Source of the DNA: Actinomycetes bacterium
GTDB lineage: Bacteria; Actinomycetota; Acidimicrobiia; Acidimicrobiales; RAAP-2
Length of the DNA: 64,000 nt
NCBI GenBank assembly: GCA_021798955.1
Contig: JAJZBK010000007.1
Location: 27,374 to 91,373, forward strand
Reading direction: 5' to 3'
The first letter of the stretch is position 1, and the number at the start of each line of letters is the position of its first letter. The notes under the pieces are model-generated. The model saw only the letters and a program-made list of their open reading frames with translations, searched no databases and was not told the origin of the DNA. Made by a program: the position numbers and the translations under genes. Shown here piece after piece: positions 16,291 to 25,352 of the stretch.

Positions 16291-17376
16291 TCAGCTGTGC
16301 GAAGCGCTCGAAGCAGGCTCTCGGGGAGGAGCTTCCGGCTCGGCCTCACCGTCAGGCTGGGCCCTCTGGCGTCGACGACGCCTCCAGAAGACCAGGCCGG
16401 CGACAACGAGCACCACGATGCCGACGATGCCCCAGGGCACGACGACCGACGATCCGTTGCCGGTGGCGACGACCCCGGGCGCCGTTACCCGCACGTGGGC
16501 GCCGAGGCTCCCGAAGGGAACCACGCTCCCGAAGGGGACCGTGACGGTCACCCGGTTTGCCGGCAGGAGCTGGAGCAGCTTCTTCGTGACCGGCTTCGGA
16601 CCACTGCCAAGCAGCGGGGACACCGACACGGCAACGGTCGGCGTGAGCGGCACGTTGCCGGTGTTGGTGATGGTGTAGCGGACCTCGGTCCGTGCACCGC
16701 CACCGAACTGCGTCCCGACCGAGGTCTGGGTCTGCACCGACACGCCCGTGACGGCGAGCGACGGGTGGAGCGGGCCGATGATGCGGGCGTAGACCCGGGT
16801 GCCGACGGCCTGCACCACGTTGAAGTGGATGGCGCCGGCCTTCGTGATCGTCCCGGTGGTCTGCTCGGCCACGATCCCGCCGACGTGGAACCCGGGGGTT
16901 GCGTCGGCGGGGGGGTTGATCGTGAAGGGAACGAGCGCCTCGCTCCTCCCCGGAACCGTCACCTGCGAGACGGACAGGTGGACCCAGCTCCCGACCCCGT
17001 GCTGGGGAGCAGTGGGTGGGTTGAGGGCGAACGCCCCGCTTGCCGCATTGAAGGCATCGGCGGCGTAGAGCTTGAAGGTGATGGGCGACGTCGTCTGGTT
17101 CACGATCGTCACCGAGTCCGGATAGTTGGAGCCCGGCGCCAACAGCGGCTGGAAGTAGGGCCGGGGCTGTTGGCCCGCCGCCGTGGTGGGAAAGACGCTC
17201 CAGCTCCCGTTCGAGGCGGCACCGGCGAGCCCTGGCAGAACGACCAGGGCGACGAGCCCGGCGACGACCGCGAGGCCGAGGCGGACGAGCAGGTAGGTGG
17301 GGCCCCGATGTCCTCGCGGCAGGCTCCGTCCCTGTCGGACTCCGTTCCTCGGCTGGTCTGCACGCACCGCCATCAC
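16291..17376 (-). CDS. DUF916-like cell-surface protein
   Basis: A 361-aa protein with an N-terminal signal/anchor, an extracellular part starting SWSVFPTTAAGQQPRPYF and running to DSVTIVNQT, then VPFTINPPADATPGFHVGGIVAE, and a C-terminal transmembrane helix followed by RRRRRQ. This order (DUF916 domain, second Ig-like domain, single helix) matches the DUF916 proteins that partner WxL proteins in Gram-positive surface complexes. It lies between a WxL-like gene and another anchored protein on the same strand. Confidence 0.8.
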   Translation of the reverse strand: MMAVRADQPRNGVRQGRSLPRGHRGPTYLLVRLGLAVVAGLVALVVLPGLAGAASNGSWSVFPTTAAGQQPRPYFQPLLAPGSNYPDSVTIVNQTTSPITFKLYAADAFNAASGAFALNPPTAPQHGVGSWVHLSVSQVTVPGRSEALVPFTINPPADATPGFHVGGIVAEQTTGTITKAGAIHFNVVQAVGTRVYARIIGPLHPSLAVTGVSVQTQTSVGTQFGGGARTEVRYTITNTGNVPLTPTVAVSVSPLLGSGPKPVTKKLLQLLPANRVTVTVPFGSVVPFGSLGAHVRVTAPGVVATGNGSSVVVPWGIVGIVVLVVAGLVFWRRRRRQRAQPDGEAEPEAPPREPASSASHS

Positions 17377-17547
17377 CTTTCACGACGGGGCGGCGTCCCT
17401 GTCGCCCCAAAAAGCCATCTGTGCGCCGCACGAGGCGGCGCTGTCCGACAGTACTGCCACCTACGGGCGGCTACCGGGCCGTCACCGGCACACGCTGGCT
17501 TCCTCCCGGTAGCGGTGCCGGCACGGCTCCGGGTGGCCGGTCCGCAA

Positions 17548-17580
17548 CAGGGGGGTGGCGCCGGTGGCGCCACCCCCCTG
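17548..17580. terminator. Perfect 15-bp hairpin after the large surface-protein gene
   Basis: CAGGGGGGTGGCGCC (17548-17562) and its exact complement (17566-17580) enclose a GGT loop, 25 nt past the stop of the gene at 17605-19581. There is no T tract. It may terminate or attenuate transcription so that the large surface protein is made in excess over the two downstream genes. Confidence 0.65.
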
Positions 17581-17604
17581 CCTACGAACTGGGACGTACC
17601 TGAC

Positions 17605-19581
17605 TTAGCTGACCAGGTACTCCACCGTCCCGATGTACGTTCCTGCGTACACCGACGCCGGGACGTACAGCGAGTAGGTGGCGTGCATCACGAACGTGCC
17701 GCCACTCTCACCGGCTGCGGCGCTGCCCAGGGAGACGGTCGTGCCGAAGTTGCCTCCGGTGCCCGTCAGCGAGGGCGCTGCGTTGAGCGTGCCCGAGTAG
17801 GCATTCCAGCCAGTGAGCTTGATGCTCAGGTACTTGGCAGCGATCTGACCGTTCGGGTTGGAGGCATGCGAGCCCACCGTGGAGTCACAGAAGGCGGCGA
17901 CAGTGGCACACGCCTTGTTGCTGTTGACCTTCAAAGAGCTCGGGATCATCGACGCGGTCAGCGACCAGCCGACGGCGGGATTGCCCCGGTTGTCCGACAC
18001 GAAGATGGGGTTGGCGGCGCCAAACTTGGTCTGGGCCAGGCCGTTCAGGGTGACGGACGGCATGTTGATCGTCCCGCAACCCAGCGTCGGGTAGCCGGAG
18101 GTGCCGGGGGCGCTGCAGCTCAGGACCAACAGGCCGGGGTTGACCGTCTCCGAGATGGGCTGGGCGACCGGTGGCGTACCGACGCTCACCGTGATCGTCC
18201 CCGGAGCGCTCGTCTCGGGCGTCCCGTAGTCGTTGGTGGCGGTGAACTGGAAGGTGTACGTCTCCGGCGCCGTGTCGCTGTCCGTCAGGGTCGCCTGGCA
18301 CACGGTCGGCGAGTTGCTGATGGCAACCGTCAGGTTGACCGACCCGCCACCCGTATTGGAGATCGACTTCGCCACCAAGGCGCACGAGGCAACCGGGTAG
18401 GCCGAGTTACCAGGCACGGTCGGCAGCGTGATGGTGGTCGACTGGCCGGTGCCCATCGACACGGTCTCGCTCTTTGCTACCGGAGCCGGCTCGCCGAGGT
18501 TGGCGTACGCGCCGGGCTGGAAGTCCGTCGGGACCGAGTCGAGGGTGGCACCGCTACCGGTGGTGGCCGTCGCCACCAGCGGCGTGGTGAGACCCGGGGG
18601 CAGCATGGGGCCCGGCTGGCTGTAGAGGGCCGGGCCGGGCGTGGTCGAGTTGACGTAGCCCGTCTCGATGCAGGTGTTCGTCCCCGACGCACCTGCGCCG
18701 TTGCCGCCACCACCGAAGTTCGCGCCGGGAAGGGTGCCAGCGGACGTAGTCAGGTAGAAGGTCCACTTGCTCACACTGGTGAGCCCGATGCCAGCCGTCC
18801 CCTTGGCGACGGTGGTCGCCGCGGCGGTCGTAAAGGCCGTCGCCGGCGTGGCGAAGCTCGAGTCGGTGAAGGTCAGGCCGGAGAACGGCGCCCAGCCGAT
18901 GGTCTCGCCGGTGCTGGCCGCCGTCGTCGCCGCGCTGATGGTGATGGAGGTGGAGGTCCCAGCCGCCGTGCTCACCGCGGTGAGGGGGATGCCGGCGCCG
19001 TAGACGGCAGCGTCCGCGGGGATGCCGGAGAAGTCACCGCTCAGGGTCGTCGAGCCCGAGGAGAAGGTGACGCCGGTCACCACACCACCGGGGTTCGCCT
19101 GGGCGGCAAAGCTCGGGGTGGTGTAGGTGTAGCTGCCCGTCGAGTTGTTATCCGTCGGACCGAAGGTCTCGGTGGCCGAGATGTTGAACGACGACGGAGG
19201 TGCGCCGAAGACCCCGTTGGCCAGTTCGTTGGCCCCGGCGATCACCGCGCCGGCGAGGGTCTGGGTGACCGTTCCCGCCACGCCGAAGGTCGCCCCCTGG
19301 GGCAGGACGTTGTTCGTTCCCGTCGTGGTGTCGATCACCGTCGAGGTGACGAGCGGGGCGTCCTGGATTGCTCCGGTCGACGTCGTCCCGATGCAGTCGT
19401 TCTCGTAGGAGACGGCCGGGCTCGTCGGGTTTCCCGATGGGTTGTTGTTGACGGCACCTGCCGGTGGCGTCGGGGTGAGCGCCAGGGCGAGCACAAGCGT
19501 CCCGGCTGCGGTCAAGGCGGCGACACCCACTGTGAGCAGGGCATGGATGCCTGACCGAATTCTTCGTGACAACGATGACAC
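17605..19581 (-). CDS. Large secreted WxL-like surface protein
   Basis: A 658-aa protein rich in Thr, Ser, Gly and Ala, with a signal peptide ending in PPAGA. A long beta-type region holds TTTGTNN and SSGSTTLSGDF. The C-terminal domain contains FVSDNRGNPAVGWSLTASM, the D.RG..GW pattern of WxL-type cell-wall-binding domains. I chose the GTG at 19581 because GGGAGGT stands 5 nt upstream; in-frame codons further upstream lack a ribosome site. Cysteine pairs are scattered through the middle. There is no C-terminal membrane anchor, so it probably relies on its neighbours for attachment. Confidence 0.75.
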   Translation of the reverse strand: MSSLSRRIRSGIHALLTVGVAALTAAGTLVLALALTPTPPAGAVNNNPSGNPTSPAVSYENDCIGTTSTGAIQDAPLVTSTVIDTTTGTNNVLPQGATFGVAGTVTQTLAGAVIAGANELANGVFGAPPSSFNISATETFGPTDNNSTGSYTYTTPSFAAQANPGGVVTGVTFSSGSTTLSGDFSGIPADAAVYGAGIPLTAVSTAAGTSTSITISAATTAASTGETIGWAPFSGLTFTDSSFATPATAFTTAAATTVAKGTAGIGLTSVSKWTFYLTTSAGTLPGANFGGGGNGAGASGTNTCIETGYVNSTTPGPALYSQPGPMLPPGLTTPLVATATTGSGATLDSVPTDFQPGAYANLGEPAPVAKSETVSMGTGQSTTITLPTVPGNSAYPVASCALVAKSISNTGGGSVNLTVAISNSPTVCQATLTDSDTAPETYTFQFTATNDYGTPETSAPGTITVSVGTPPVAQPISETVNPGLLVLSCSAPGTSGYPTLGCGTINMPSVTLNGLAQTKFGAANPIFVSDNRGNPAVGWSLTASMIPSSLKVNSNKACATVAAFCDSTVGSHASNPNGQIAAKYLSIKLTGWNAYSGTLNAAPSLTGTGGNFGTTVSLGSAAAGESGGTFVMHATYSLYVPASVYAGTYIGTVEYLVS

Positions 19582-19599
19582 GCTGGACCTCCCGTCCAT

Positions 19600-20081
19600 A
19601 GCCGGGCCTGTGGGGGACGTGGTGTCCAGCCACGAGGCCGACAGCAATACCTGCATGTGCATTCCAGAGTGCCGGCCGCAGGGCTCTCGACCGGACTTGC
19701 CTGCCCCCCTTCCCCTTCTGCCCTCCCGGGCTCTCCCTGCTCCCACCTGACCGCCAGCACCGTCCGCCGCCGAGCGCCGGGTGGCGCGTGCACGGACAGG
19801 GTGCGACTGGTCGCTCGGCCACTGTGACCGATCCTGCCGGCCGGCACTATCGTCAAGGTTGACGAATTTGTCGGGGTGGTCAGGAGCGTGCGCGCGGAGC
19901 ACGGTTGAATCGCCACGCAGGACGGTCGGAGGCGCTGGTACGTGGTGGGGCCACTACGGGGTGCGGTCGGCGTGGCCGCGGGCAGAGCCGACCGAGGCAG
20001 TCGACGGCAGGAAGCAGGCGGTTGGCGTGGGCGCCCGGAGGGCGGCAGCGGGCCGACGGCCGGTGGGCCGACCGGCGTCGG
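19600..20081. other. Intergenic region upstream of the large surface protein
   Basis: No gene supported in about 480 nt. It must hold the promoter of the surface protein on the minus strand. One inverted repeat, CGTCAA-GG-TTGACG (19851-19864), could be an operator. No clear -35/-10 pair could be fixed. Confidence 0.4.
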
Positions 20082-20846
20082 TCAGCGCACGGTGATGGCG
20101 GCAGTCACCCGGAGGGCGGGCACCGGTGTTCCCTGCGGCACGAACAGCTCGATCGTGGCGGTGTCCTCGTAGGTCCCACCCCCGCCACCGGGCGCGGCCC
20201 GTACCAGCGGGACCGGCCGGCCGGCCGCGGCGCACGACGGTCTCGCCGCCACCACGCGGTCGGCGGGATTGCCCGCCACCATCGTGGGCGTCCCGGCTTG
20301 GGCACAGACCACGACGCCCCGATCACGGTGGGGCCTGCGCCCCGGTCCTCGGCGCACGGCCACCGACACGGCAACCCTGGCAACCCATCCGGCGAGCGTT
20401 CCCCGGGCGTCCACCACCCGCACCGGTCCCACCGTGGCAGTGAACCGCTGGAGCGTCCCCCGGCCGGACGGGGTCAGGCGAAGGACCTGGGTGGTCGGTG
20501 CGACCTCGAGCTGGCCCGGTCGGACGGTCACGTCCACCGTCTGCCCAGCAGCAGCGGCATCCGAGGTAGCCGTACCGGGGGAACCGGCACCGGCACCAGC
20601 ACCTGCGCCTCCACCAGCAGGCGGAGCCTCCGAGTCCAGCGCGGCAAGGTTCGGGGGCAGCGTGGTGAAGGTGACCGGGCCGGGAGCAGGTCGTTGGAGC
20701 CGGGCGGCGGCGACGGTACCGTTGCGAAGCGGAACGGACCCCGGAGGACCGGCGAGCAGCCGGAGGCCGGCAACCGGGCCCGCCGTGGACGCGCCGACCA
20801 GCAACGCCCCGACGACCACCTTCCGTGCCCACATCTGCGCCCACAT
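20082..20846 (-). CDS. Secreted WxL-like protein
   Basis: A 254-aa product with a signal peptide (KVVVGALLVGASTAGPVAG), a Gly/Ala linker (GGGAGAGAGAG) and a C-terminal beta domain containing VRVVDARGTLAGWVARVAV, the same D.RG..GW signature seen in the 658-aa neighbour. GGGAGG lies 8 nt before the ATG at 20846. It is transcribed toward the surface-protein genes and is probably part of the same cell-surface system. Confidence 0.7.
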   Translation of the reverse strand: MWAQMWARKVVVGALLVGASTAGPVAGLRLLAGPPGSVPLRNGTVAAARLQRPAPGPVTFTTLPPNLAALDSEAPPAGGGAGAGAGAGSPGTATSDAAAAGQTVDVTVRPGQLEVAPTTQVLRLTPSGRGTLQRFTATVGPVRVVDARGTLAGWVARVAVSVAVRRGPGRRPHRDRGVVVCAQAGTPTMVAGNPADRVVAARPSCAAAGRPVPLVRAAPGGGGGTYEDTATIELFVPQGTPVPALRVTAAITVR

Positions 20847-21062
20847 GGCTGGTGCCTCCCTGCACTCCACCGCCGATCGGCTCTCCACGACCGACCCCTT
20901 GGTATCGGCGCGGTCGGTGGCCCCCTTGAACGCACCCGGGTCCAGCGGCTGCCGGTCGCTGACGGGCGGGCACCACCGGGTGCGGGACCATCCGCTCGGT
21001 TAGCGTGCGGTCCTCGGTCGGCGTGAGGCGACGGGTCGGCGCGAGGCGAAAGGACGGCATCG

Positions 21063-21455
21063 ATGTCCCTGGCTGTGCCTGGCGACCCACCCCACGACCC
21101 CCCGGCGCTATGCGAGGTCGTGGTCACCGCCGACGACCCCGAGTGGCTGGCCGACTTCACCCGGGCGCTCGTCGACGACCGGCTCGTCGCCTGCGGGCAG
21201 GTCGTCACCTCCGTCCGCTCGACCTACCGCTGGCAGGGCGCCGTCGAGGAGGCGACCGAGGCCCGCGTCGCCCTCCACACCCGGGTCGAGCTGGTGGCCG
21301 CCATCGTCGAGCGGGCGGCTCGCTCCCACCCCTACGACGTCCCCTGCGTGCTGGCGCTGCCCATCCTCGGCGGCAACCCCGACTACCTGGCCTGGGTCGA
21401 GCAGGAGACGCAGGGGCCGCGAGCGGCACCGGGGGGCGGCCCCTCTTCCACCTGA
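21063..21455 (+). CDS. cutA: Divalent-cation tolerance protein CutA
   Basis: A 130-aa protein of the trimeric CutA1 family. The core VVVTADDPEWLADFTRALVDDRLVACGQV and the signature HPYDVPCVLALPILGGNPDYLAWV are complete. About 15 extra residues are present at each end. CutA is linked to copper and other metal tolerance, but its molecular role is not settled. The end overlaps the first unit of a 23-nt repeat array. Confidence 0.92.
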   Translation: MSLAVPGDPPHDPPALCEVVVTADDPEWLADFTRALVDDRLVACGQVVTSVRSTYRWQGAVEEATEARVALHTRVELVAAIVERAARSHPYDVPCVLALPILGGNPDYLAWVEQETQGPRAAPGGGPSST

Positions 21456-21516
21456 GCCCGGTGGGCTCGACCACCTGAGCCCGGTGGGCTCGACCACCTG
21501 AGCCCGGTGGGCTCGG
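21451..21516 (+). repeat. 23-nt tandem repeat x3, each a hairpin
   Basis: Units start at 21451, 21474 and 21497. Each contains GAGCCCGGTGGGCTC, a 6-bp stem with a short loop. The array begins within the last codons of cutA and may act as a multi-hairpin terminator. Confidence 0.8.
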
Positions 21517-21605
21517 CTGCCGGAACGTCCCCTCGGCCAACGGGATAGGCCCGCACCTGCGTCGGGCATCCCCAACCGGCCACCTCGTTGCCGTAGCCTC
21601 GAAGC

Positions 21606-22202
21606 ATGACGTCAGCCGACCACGGCGACCCGTCCGGGCGGGCCGGTTCCCCCCACGCTGCCGGCGAGCCACCCCCGGGCCACCGGCTGAGCGTGCAGGA
21701 GCGCCTCTACCCGACCCTCACCTGCTTCGGCTGCGGGCACGCCAACCCGAAGGGCCTGCAGCTCCGCAGCTACGAGACCGCCTCCTCCGCCGACGCCGGC
21801 CAGACCGTCACCGGCCAGTTCGTGCCGTGGCCCGAGCACGACAACGGGGTGGGGTTCCTGAACGGTGGCATCATCGCCACCCTCCTCGACTGCCACAGCG
21901 CGGCGGCCGTGGTCGTCGAGTCGGAACGCCAGGGCTGGGAGGCGCTCGGCGGTGCGCTCCTCCCCTTCGTCACCGCCGGCATCGCGGTCCGCTACCTCCG
22001 TCCCTCCCCGCTCCATGCACCCGTCGAGCTGTGGGCCGCCGTCTCGCAGGCGTCCGAAGCCGAAGTGACCGTCGACGTCGAGCTCCGCTACGAGGACAAA
22101 GTCCGGGCAGCGGCCACGGCGACCTGGCGGCGGTGGCGACCACGTCCGGGGACGACGCAGTCAGGCCCGCTGTTGCCGGGGACCCACAGCCCCGCTCCGT
22201 AG
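21606..22202 (+). CDS. PaaI-type hotdog thioesterase
   Basis: A 198-aa protein with CFGCGHANPKGLQLR near the N-terminus and HDNGVGFLNGGIIATLLDCHSAAA, the hotdog helix that carries the active-site region in PaaI/YbgC-like acyl-CoA thioesterases. A -10 like TAGCCT ends 6 nt before the ATG, so it is probably leaderless. Its 3' end overlaps the convergent regulator gene by 42 nt. The acyl-CoA substrate is unknown. Confidence 0.85.
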   Translation: MTSADHGDPSGRAGSPHAAGEPPPGHRLSVQERLYPTLTCFGCGHANPKGLQLRSYETASSADAGQTVTGQFVPWPEHDNGVGFLNGGIIATLLDCHSAAAVVVESERQGWEALGGALLPFVTAGIAVRYLRPSPLHAPVELWAAVSQASEAEVTVDVELRYEDKVRAAATATWRRWRPRPGTTQSGPLLPGTHSPAP

Positions 22203-22736
22203 GGGCTCTCCGAGGGCGGGCAGCAGCGCGCCGGCCACCAGGCGTTGGCGTCGCCCTGGCCCGCGTCGGTACCCCCGCCGCGAGGCCACGACGGCAGCGA
22301 CCTCATGCACCAGCTCACCGAGCTCCTCGTCGGTCAGCCACAGCCCGGCCATGCGGTAGGCGACGCCGTCGCGGGCAAGGTCGGGGGCGACGGTGCCCTC
22401 CAGGTACCGGTCGAAAGCGGCGAGCAGCGACGCCGTGAAGGCGAGGAACGCCCGGGCGTGGCCCTCAGCGTCGAGGGCGGCGGCCTCGGCCGCGTCGAGC
22501 CGGGCCGCCACGACGTCCAGGGCGTAGGTGCGCTCACTGGCGCCCCGGACCCGCCGCTCGGCCACCACCCGGAGCACCCCCGCTCGGGCCAGCCGGCCGA
22601 CGTGCCGGTACAGGCTGCCGACCGGCACGTCGCCGAGCTCAGCAGCGAGCTCGCCGGTCGTCAGCCGTCGGTCACCGAGGAACGCCTGGACGATCCGCAG
22701 CCGGACCGGGTGGAGGAGCAGGTCGGCGCTGGCCAC
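22161..22736 (-). CDS. ArsR/PadR-like winged-helix regulator
   Basis: A 191-aa protein beginning SADLLLHPVRLRIVQAFLGDRRLTTGELAAELGDVPVGSLYRHVGRLARAGVL, a winged helix of the HTH_20/ArsR type. A helical C-terminal domain (RAFLAFTASLLAAFDRYLEG) may bind ligand or mediate dimerisation. The GTG at 22736 is 6 nt after TACGCT. It diverges from the 22847 gene, and a near-palindrome with AACGTT and AACGGTT arms sits between them, so it may control that gene. Confidence 0.8.
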   Translation of the reverse strand: MASADLLLHPVRLRIVQAFLGDRRLTTGELAAELGDVPVGSLYRHVGRLARAGVLRVVAERRVRGASERTYALDVVAARLDAAEAAALDAEGHARAFLAFTASLLAAFDRYLEGTVAPDLARDGVAYRMAGLWLTDEELGELVHEVAAVVASRRGYRRGPGRRQRLVAGALLPALGEPLRSGAVGPRQQRA

Positions 22737-22846
22737 CGACCGAGCGTACCAACCGTTCTCAGTCTTGATAACGTTTGTGCCCAAGCCGCCGCGTCGCCCG
22801 GGTAACACGGCTCGCGCGCTCGAGGCGGTCGGGCAAGGAGGACGTG

Positions 22847-23215
22847 ATGGCCGAAGTGTCCCTCGAAGGCGACGACGTCGTCCTGCACCTCAGCCGGTTG
22901 GAGAAGGTCGAAGGCGTCCACGGGGACCTGCGGGTGCCCCGCTCGGCGGTGACCGGGGTCGAGGTGCTCGACGATGCCCATCGAGCCGCCGACTTCGTGA
23001 GCGTCAAGGTAGGCACCCGGCTCTTCGGTGTGGTCGAGGTCGGCACCATGCACGGCCGGACGCGAACCGTGTTCGCTGCCGTCCACCGGGACACGCCCCG
23101 CGGCGTGCGCCTCACCCTCGCCGGGATGCCCCAGGACGAGTGGGTCGTCGGGTGTGCCGACCCCGAAGCAGTCGCCGCGGCGCTCGTCGCCGGAGGCCTG
23201 CCGGCCGCCGGCTGA
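22847..23215 (+). CDS. Hypothetical protein, divergent from the regulator
   Basis: A 122-aa product, predicted mostly beta-strand: LEGDDVVLHLSRLEKVEGVHGDLRVPRSAVTGVEVLDDA. AAGGAGG lies 5 nt before the ATG. The pattern resembles small actinobacterial proteins with a PH-like fold, but I cannot name a family. Its position opposite the ArsR/PadR-like gene suggests it is the regulated target. Confidence 0.75.
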   Translation: MAEVSLEGDDVVLHLSRLEKVEGVHGDLRVPRSAVTGVEVLDDAHRAADFVSVKVGTRLFGVVEVGTMHGRTRTVFAAVHRDTPRGVRLTLAGMPQDEWVVGCADPEAVAAALVAGGLPAAG

Positions 23216-23293
23216 CCGCGACGACCCGGCACCGTCGCGGTCGAACCGGGGTCGACACGGCTCCGGCCGCTTGACAGACGGCCGGTGCAGCCG

Positions 23294-23913
23294 TCAGCCC
23301 GGCGGCTCGGTGGCCCACTCGAGGAACGTGATGGAGGAGGGTCGCCGCGGGTCGTTGCACCCGGGCACGTAGCCGACGCCCGATGGCCCGTCCATCAGGC
23401 TCTCGACCGCGCCACCACCCGACCTCAGGGTGAAGCGGATGACCAGCGGACCCGGATCGCCCTGGCACCAGTTGGCCCAGTTCAGGTCGGCTTCGCCCAC
23501 GGCACCAGCACCGAGCGTCCGGGCAGCCCCTGCGGCTCCGGGTAGGTAGGCAACAGCCAGCGCCGCTCCGCTCCCGCCGGTTCCGACGAGCGAGAGCGCG
23601 TACGGGGGTCGATCGAGCACGCACGCCGACCAAGCGGTGTTCTCGATCAGCACCATGACGGCCACCGTCTGGAAGCCCCCGCCCTGTCTGCCCGCCCTCA
23701 GGACACGGAGCTGGTGCGCCATGCACGGGGGGCGGCTGGCGTCGTCGTCGAGGTCGAGTCGCTGGCGGGCACAGCCCGGGTCGTCGAGGTCGAGCCGGGC
23801 GGGCGGGCCGCCGTCGGGGCGGAGGACGTACAGGCCGCCAGCACCACCGCGCTCCACGCCAGGACGAGGAGGACCGCCACGTTCCGCCACGTGCCCTCGG
23901 CGCTGCTTCCCAC
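23294..23913 (-). pseudogene. DUF4232-like lipoprotein, frameshifted
   Basis: The 5' part (23913 downward) encodes a lipoprotein signal with lipobox LAAC and a Thr/Ser-rich linker, then stops. The remainder continues in another frame from CMAHQLRVLRAGRQ to the end (LVGTGGSGAALAVAYLPG, WANWCQGDPGPLVIRF), with the cysteine pattern of DUF4232 domains. The frames meet at a run of six G on the plus strand (23727-23732). It is either a real frameshift, a slippage site or a sequencing error. Confidence 0.65.
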
Positions 23914-24043
23914 CCGAGCCCTGCTAAATCGCCGGTCGGTGCTCGCTCACGACACCCTACTGCGACCTCCTTCGGCCGCTACGCCAGCGCGCCACCCCTC
24001 GGGGACCGGGACCGGACCTGGTCCGTGCCACGAGCGACATCGC

Positions 24044-25216
24044 TCAGGCTCCGCGGGCCAGCGTGACGACCGGGGCCGGCTCGTCGGCCTCGACGGGCTC
24101 CACCCCCGTCAGGCGAGTGACCGGCACCGGCCTCGAGCCGGCTCCCGTCGGCGTGGAGGCTGCCGGCACCCGCTGCGGACGGGCCACCCGCGATGCCGCC
24201 CGCTGCGTGCGTACGGCCTCGTAGATGGCGACGTGGTCGGCGACCATCCGCTCGGCCGAGAACCGCTCCTCGGCCGCCGCACGGCACGCCGATCGGTCGA
24301 GGTCGGCCGCTGCACCGAGGGCGGCGACCAGGCCGGCTTCGTCGGCCCGCACGAAGCCGGTCACGCCGTCGGCCACCAGCTCGGGGGCGGCACCCCACGG
24401 CGTCGTGACGACAGGCGTCCCGGCGGCGAGCGCCTCGATCATCACCATGCCGAAGGGCTCCGGCCAGGCAATGGGGTTGAGCAGGCAGGTCGCCTCACCA
24501 ACAAGCGCGAGCTTCTCGGCACCACCCACCTCTCCGACGTACTCGATGTCGCCCCCGAGGAGCGGCTCGACGCGCTCGCGGAAGTAGGCGAGCTCGGCCG
24601 GTTCGGCGCACTTGGCGGCGATCCGCAACGGCACCCCGGCCCTGCGGGCCACCCGCACCGCCGTGTCCACGCCTTTGTCGGGGCTCATCCGGCCGAGGAA
24701 GAGCGCGTAGCCGCCCGAGCCGTCCCCGACGGGCACCCTTTTGAGGTCGATCCCGTGGTGGACGACGCCGGCCAGCTCGACGCCGTCCGCCGTCGAGGCG
24801 TGGTGGTGCGAGATGGCGATCACCGGCACTCGGGTGCTCACGGCTCGGTAGAGGGAGCCGAGGACACCGGTGAACGGCCCGTGGTTGGTCGTCACCACCG
24901 GCAGCTCGGGGAACCGCTCGACGTACAGCGGGCCGGTGAGGGTGTGGTCGTGGACCACGTCGGCGTCGGCGACGACGTCGTAGGCGGCGATGACCTGGTG
25001 GAGCTCCTCGGCCGCACCTCCGACACCCACGCCGACTGCTTCGTCGTAGACCCAGGCCCGCTCGACCGGGCAGGTGCTGTCCCCGGTGGCGAAGAGGAGG
25101 ACCTCGTGGCCGGCGTCGACCAAGCCACGGGCCAGGGTGTCGAGCACCGCCTCGGTGCCTCCGTAGGCGGGCGGCGGTACGGGCACCCACGGCGGGGCGA
25201 CGATGGCGATGCGCAT
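24044..25216 (-). CDS. Glycosyltransferase family 4
   Basis: A 390-aa GT-B enzyme. The N-terminal MRIAIVAPPWVPVPPPAYGGTE and the middle DVVHDHTLTGPL are typical, and the nucleotide-sugar-binding block PIAWPEPFGMVMIEALAAGTPVV with the E..G..E pattern is complete. GGAGGAGG stands 4 nt before the ATG at 25216. The donor and acceptor are unknown. A perfect CIRCE element lies 137 nt upstream, so heat regulation is possible. Confidence 0.9.
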   Translation of the reverse strand: MRIAIVAPPWVPVPPPAYGGTEAVLDTLARGLVDAGHEVLLFATGDSTCPVERAWVYDEAVGVGVGGAAEELHQVIAAYDVVADADVVHDHTLTGPLYVERFPELPVVTTNHGPFTGVLGSLYRAVSTRVPVIAISHHHASTADGVELAGVVHHGIDLKRVPVGDGSGGYALFLGRMSPDKGVDTAVRVARRAGVPLRIAAKCAEPAELAYFRERVEPLLGGDIEYVGEVGGAEKLALVGEATCLLNPIAWPEPFGMVMIEALAAGTPVVTTPWGAAPELVADGVTGFVRADEAGLVAALGAAADLDRSACRAAAEERFSAERMVADHVAIYEAVRTQRAASRVARPQRVPAASTPTGAGSRPVPVTRLTGVEPVEADEPAPVVTLARGA

Positions 25217-25352
25217 GGTTCCTCCTCCTCTCACAGGTGGCTCTCACAGGTGACGTGCAGGTCTGTCACCGACGCGCCGGCACGCATGCGGCCGCACCGT
25301 CGGTCGGCCACGAGAGGGAAGGGTCGGCGCAACGCCCCGGGGTGCCCTACCG

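Noticed and set aside
16219..19554. A 1111-codon open frame on the plus strand
   Set aside because: It runs antisense to three genes with signal peptides, ribosome sites and family motifs. Its translation is Arg/Gly-rich low complexity without domains, a normal by-product of this base composition.
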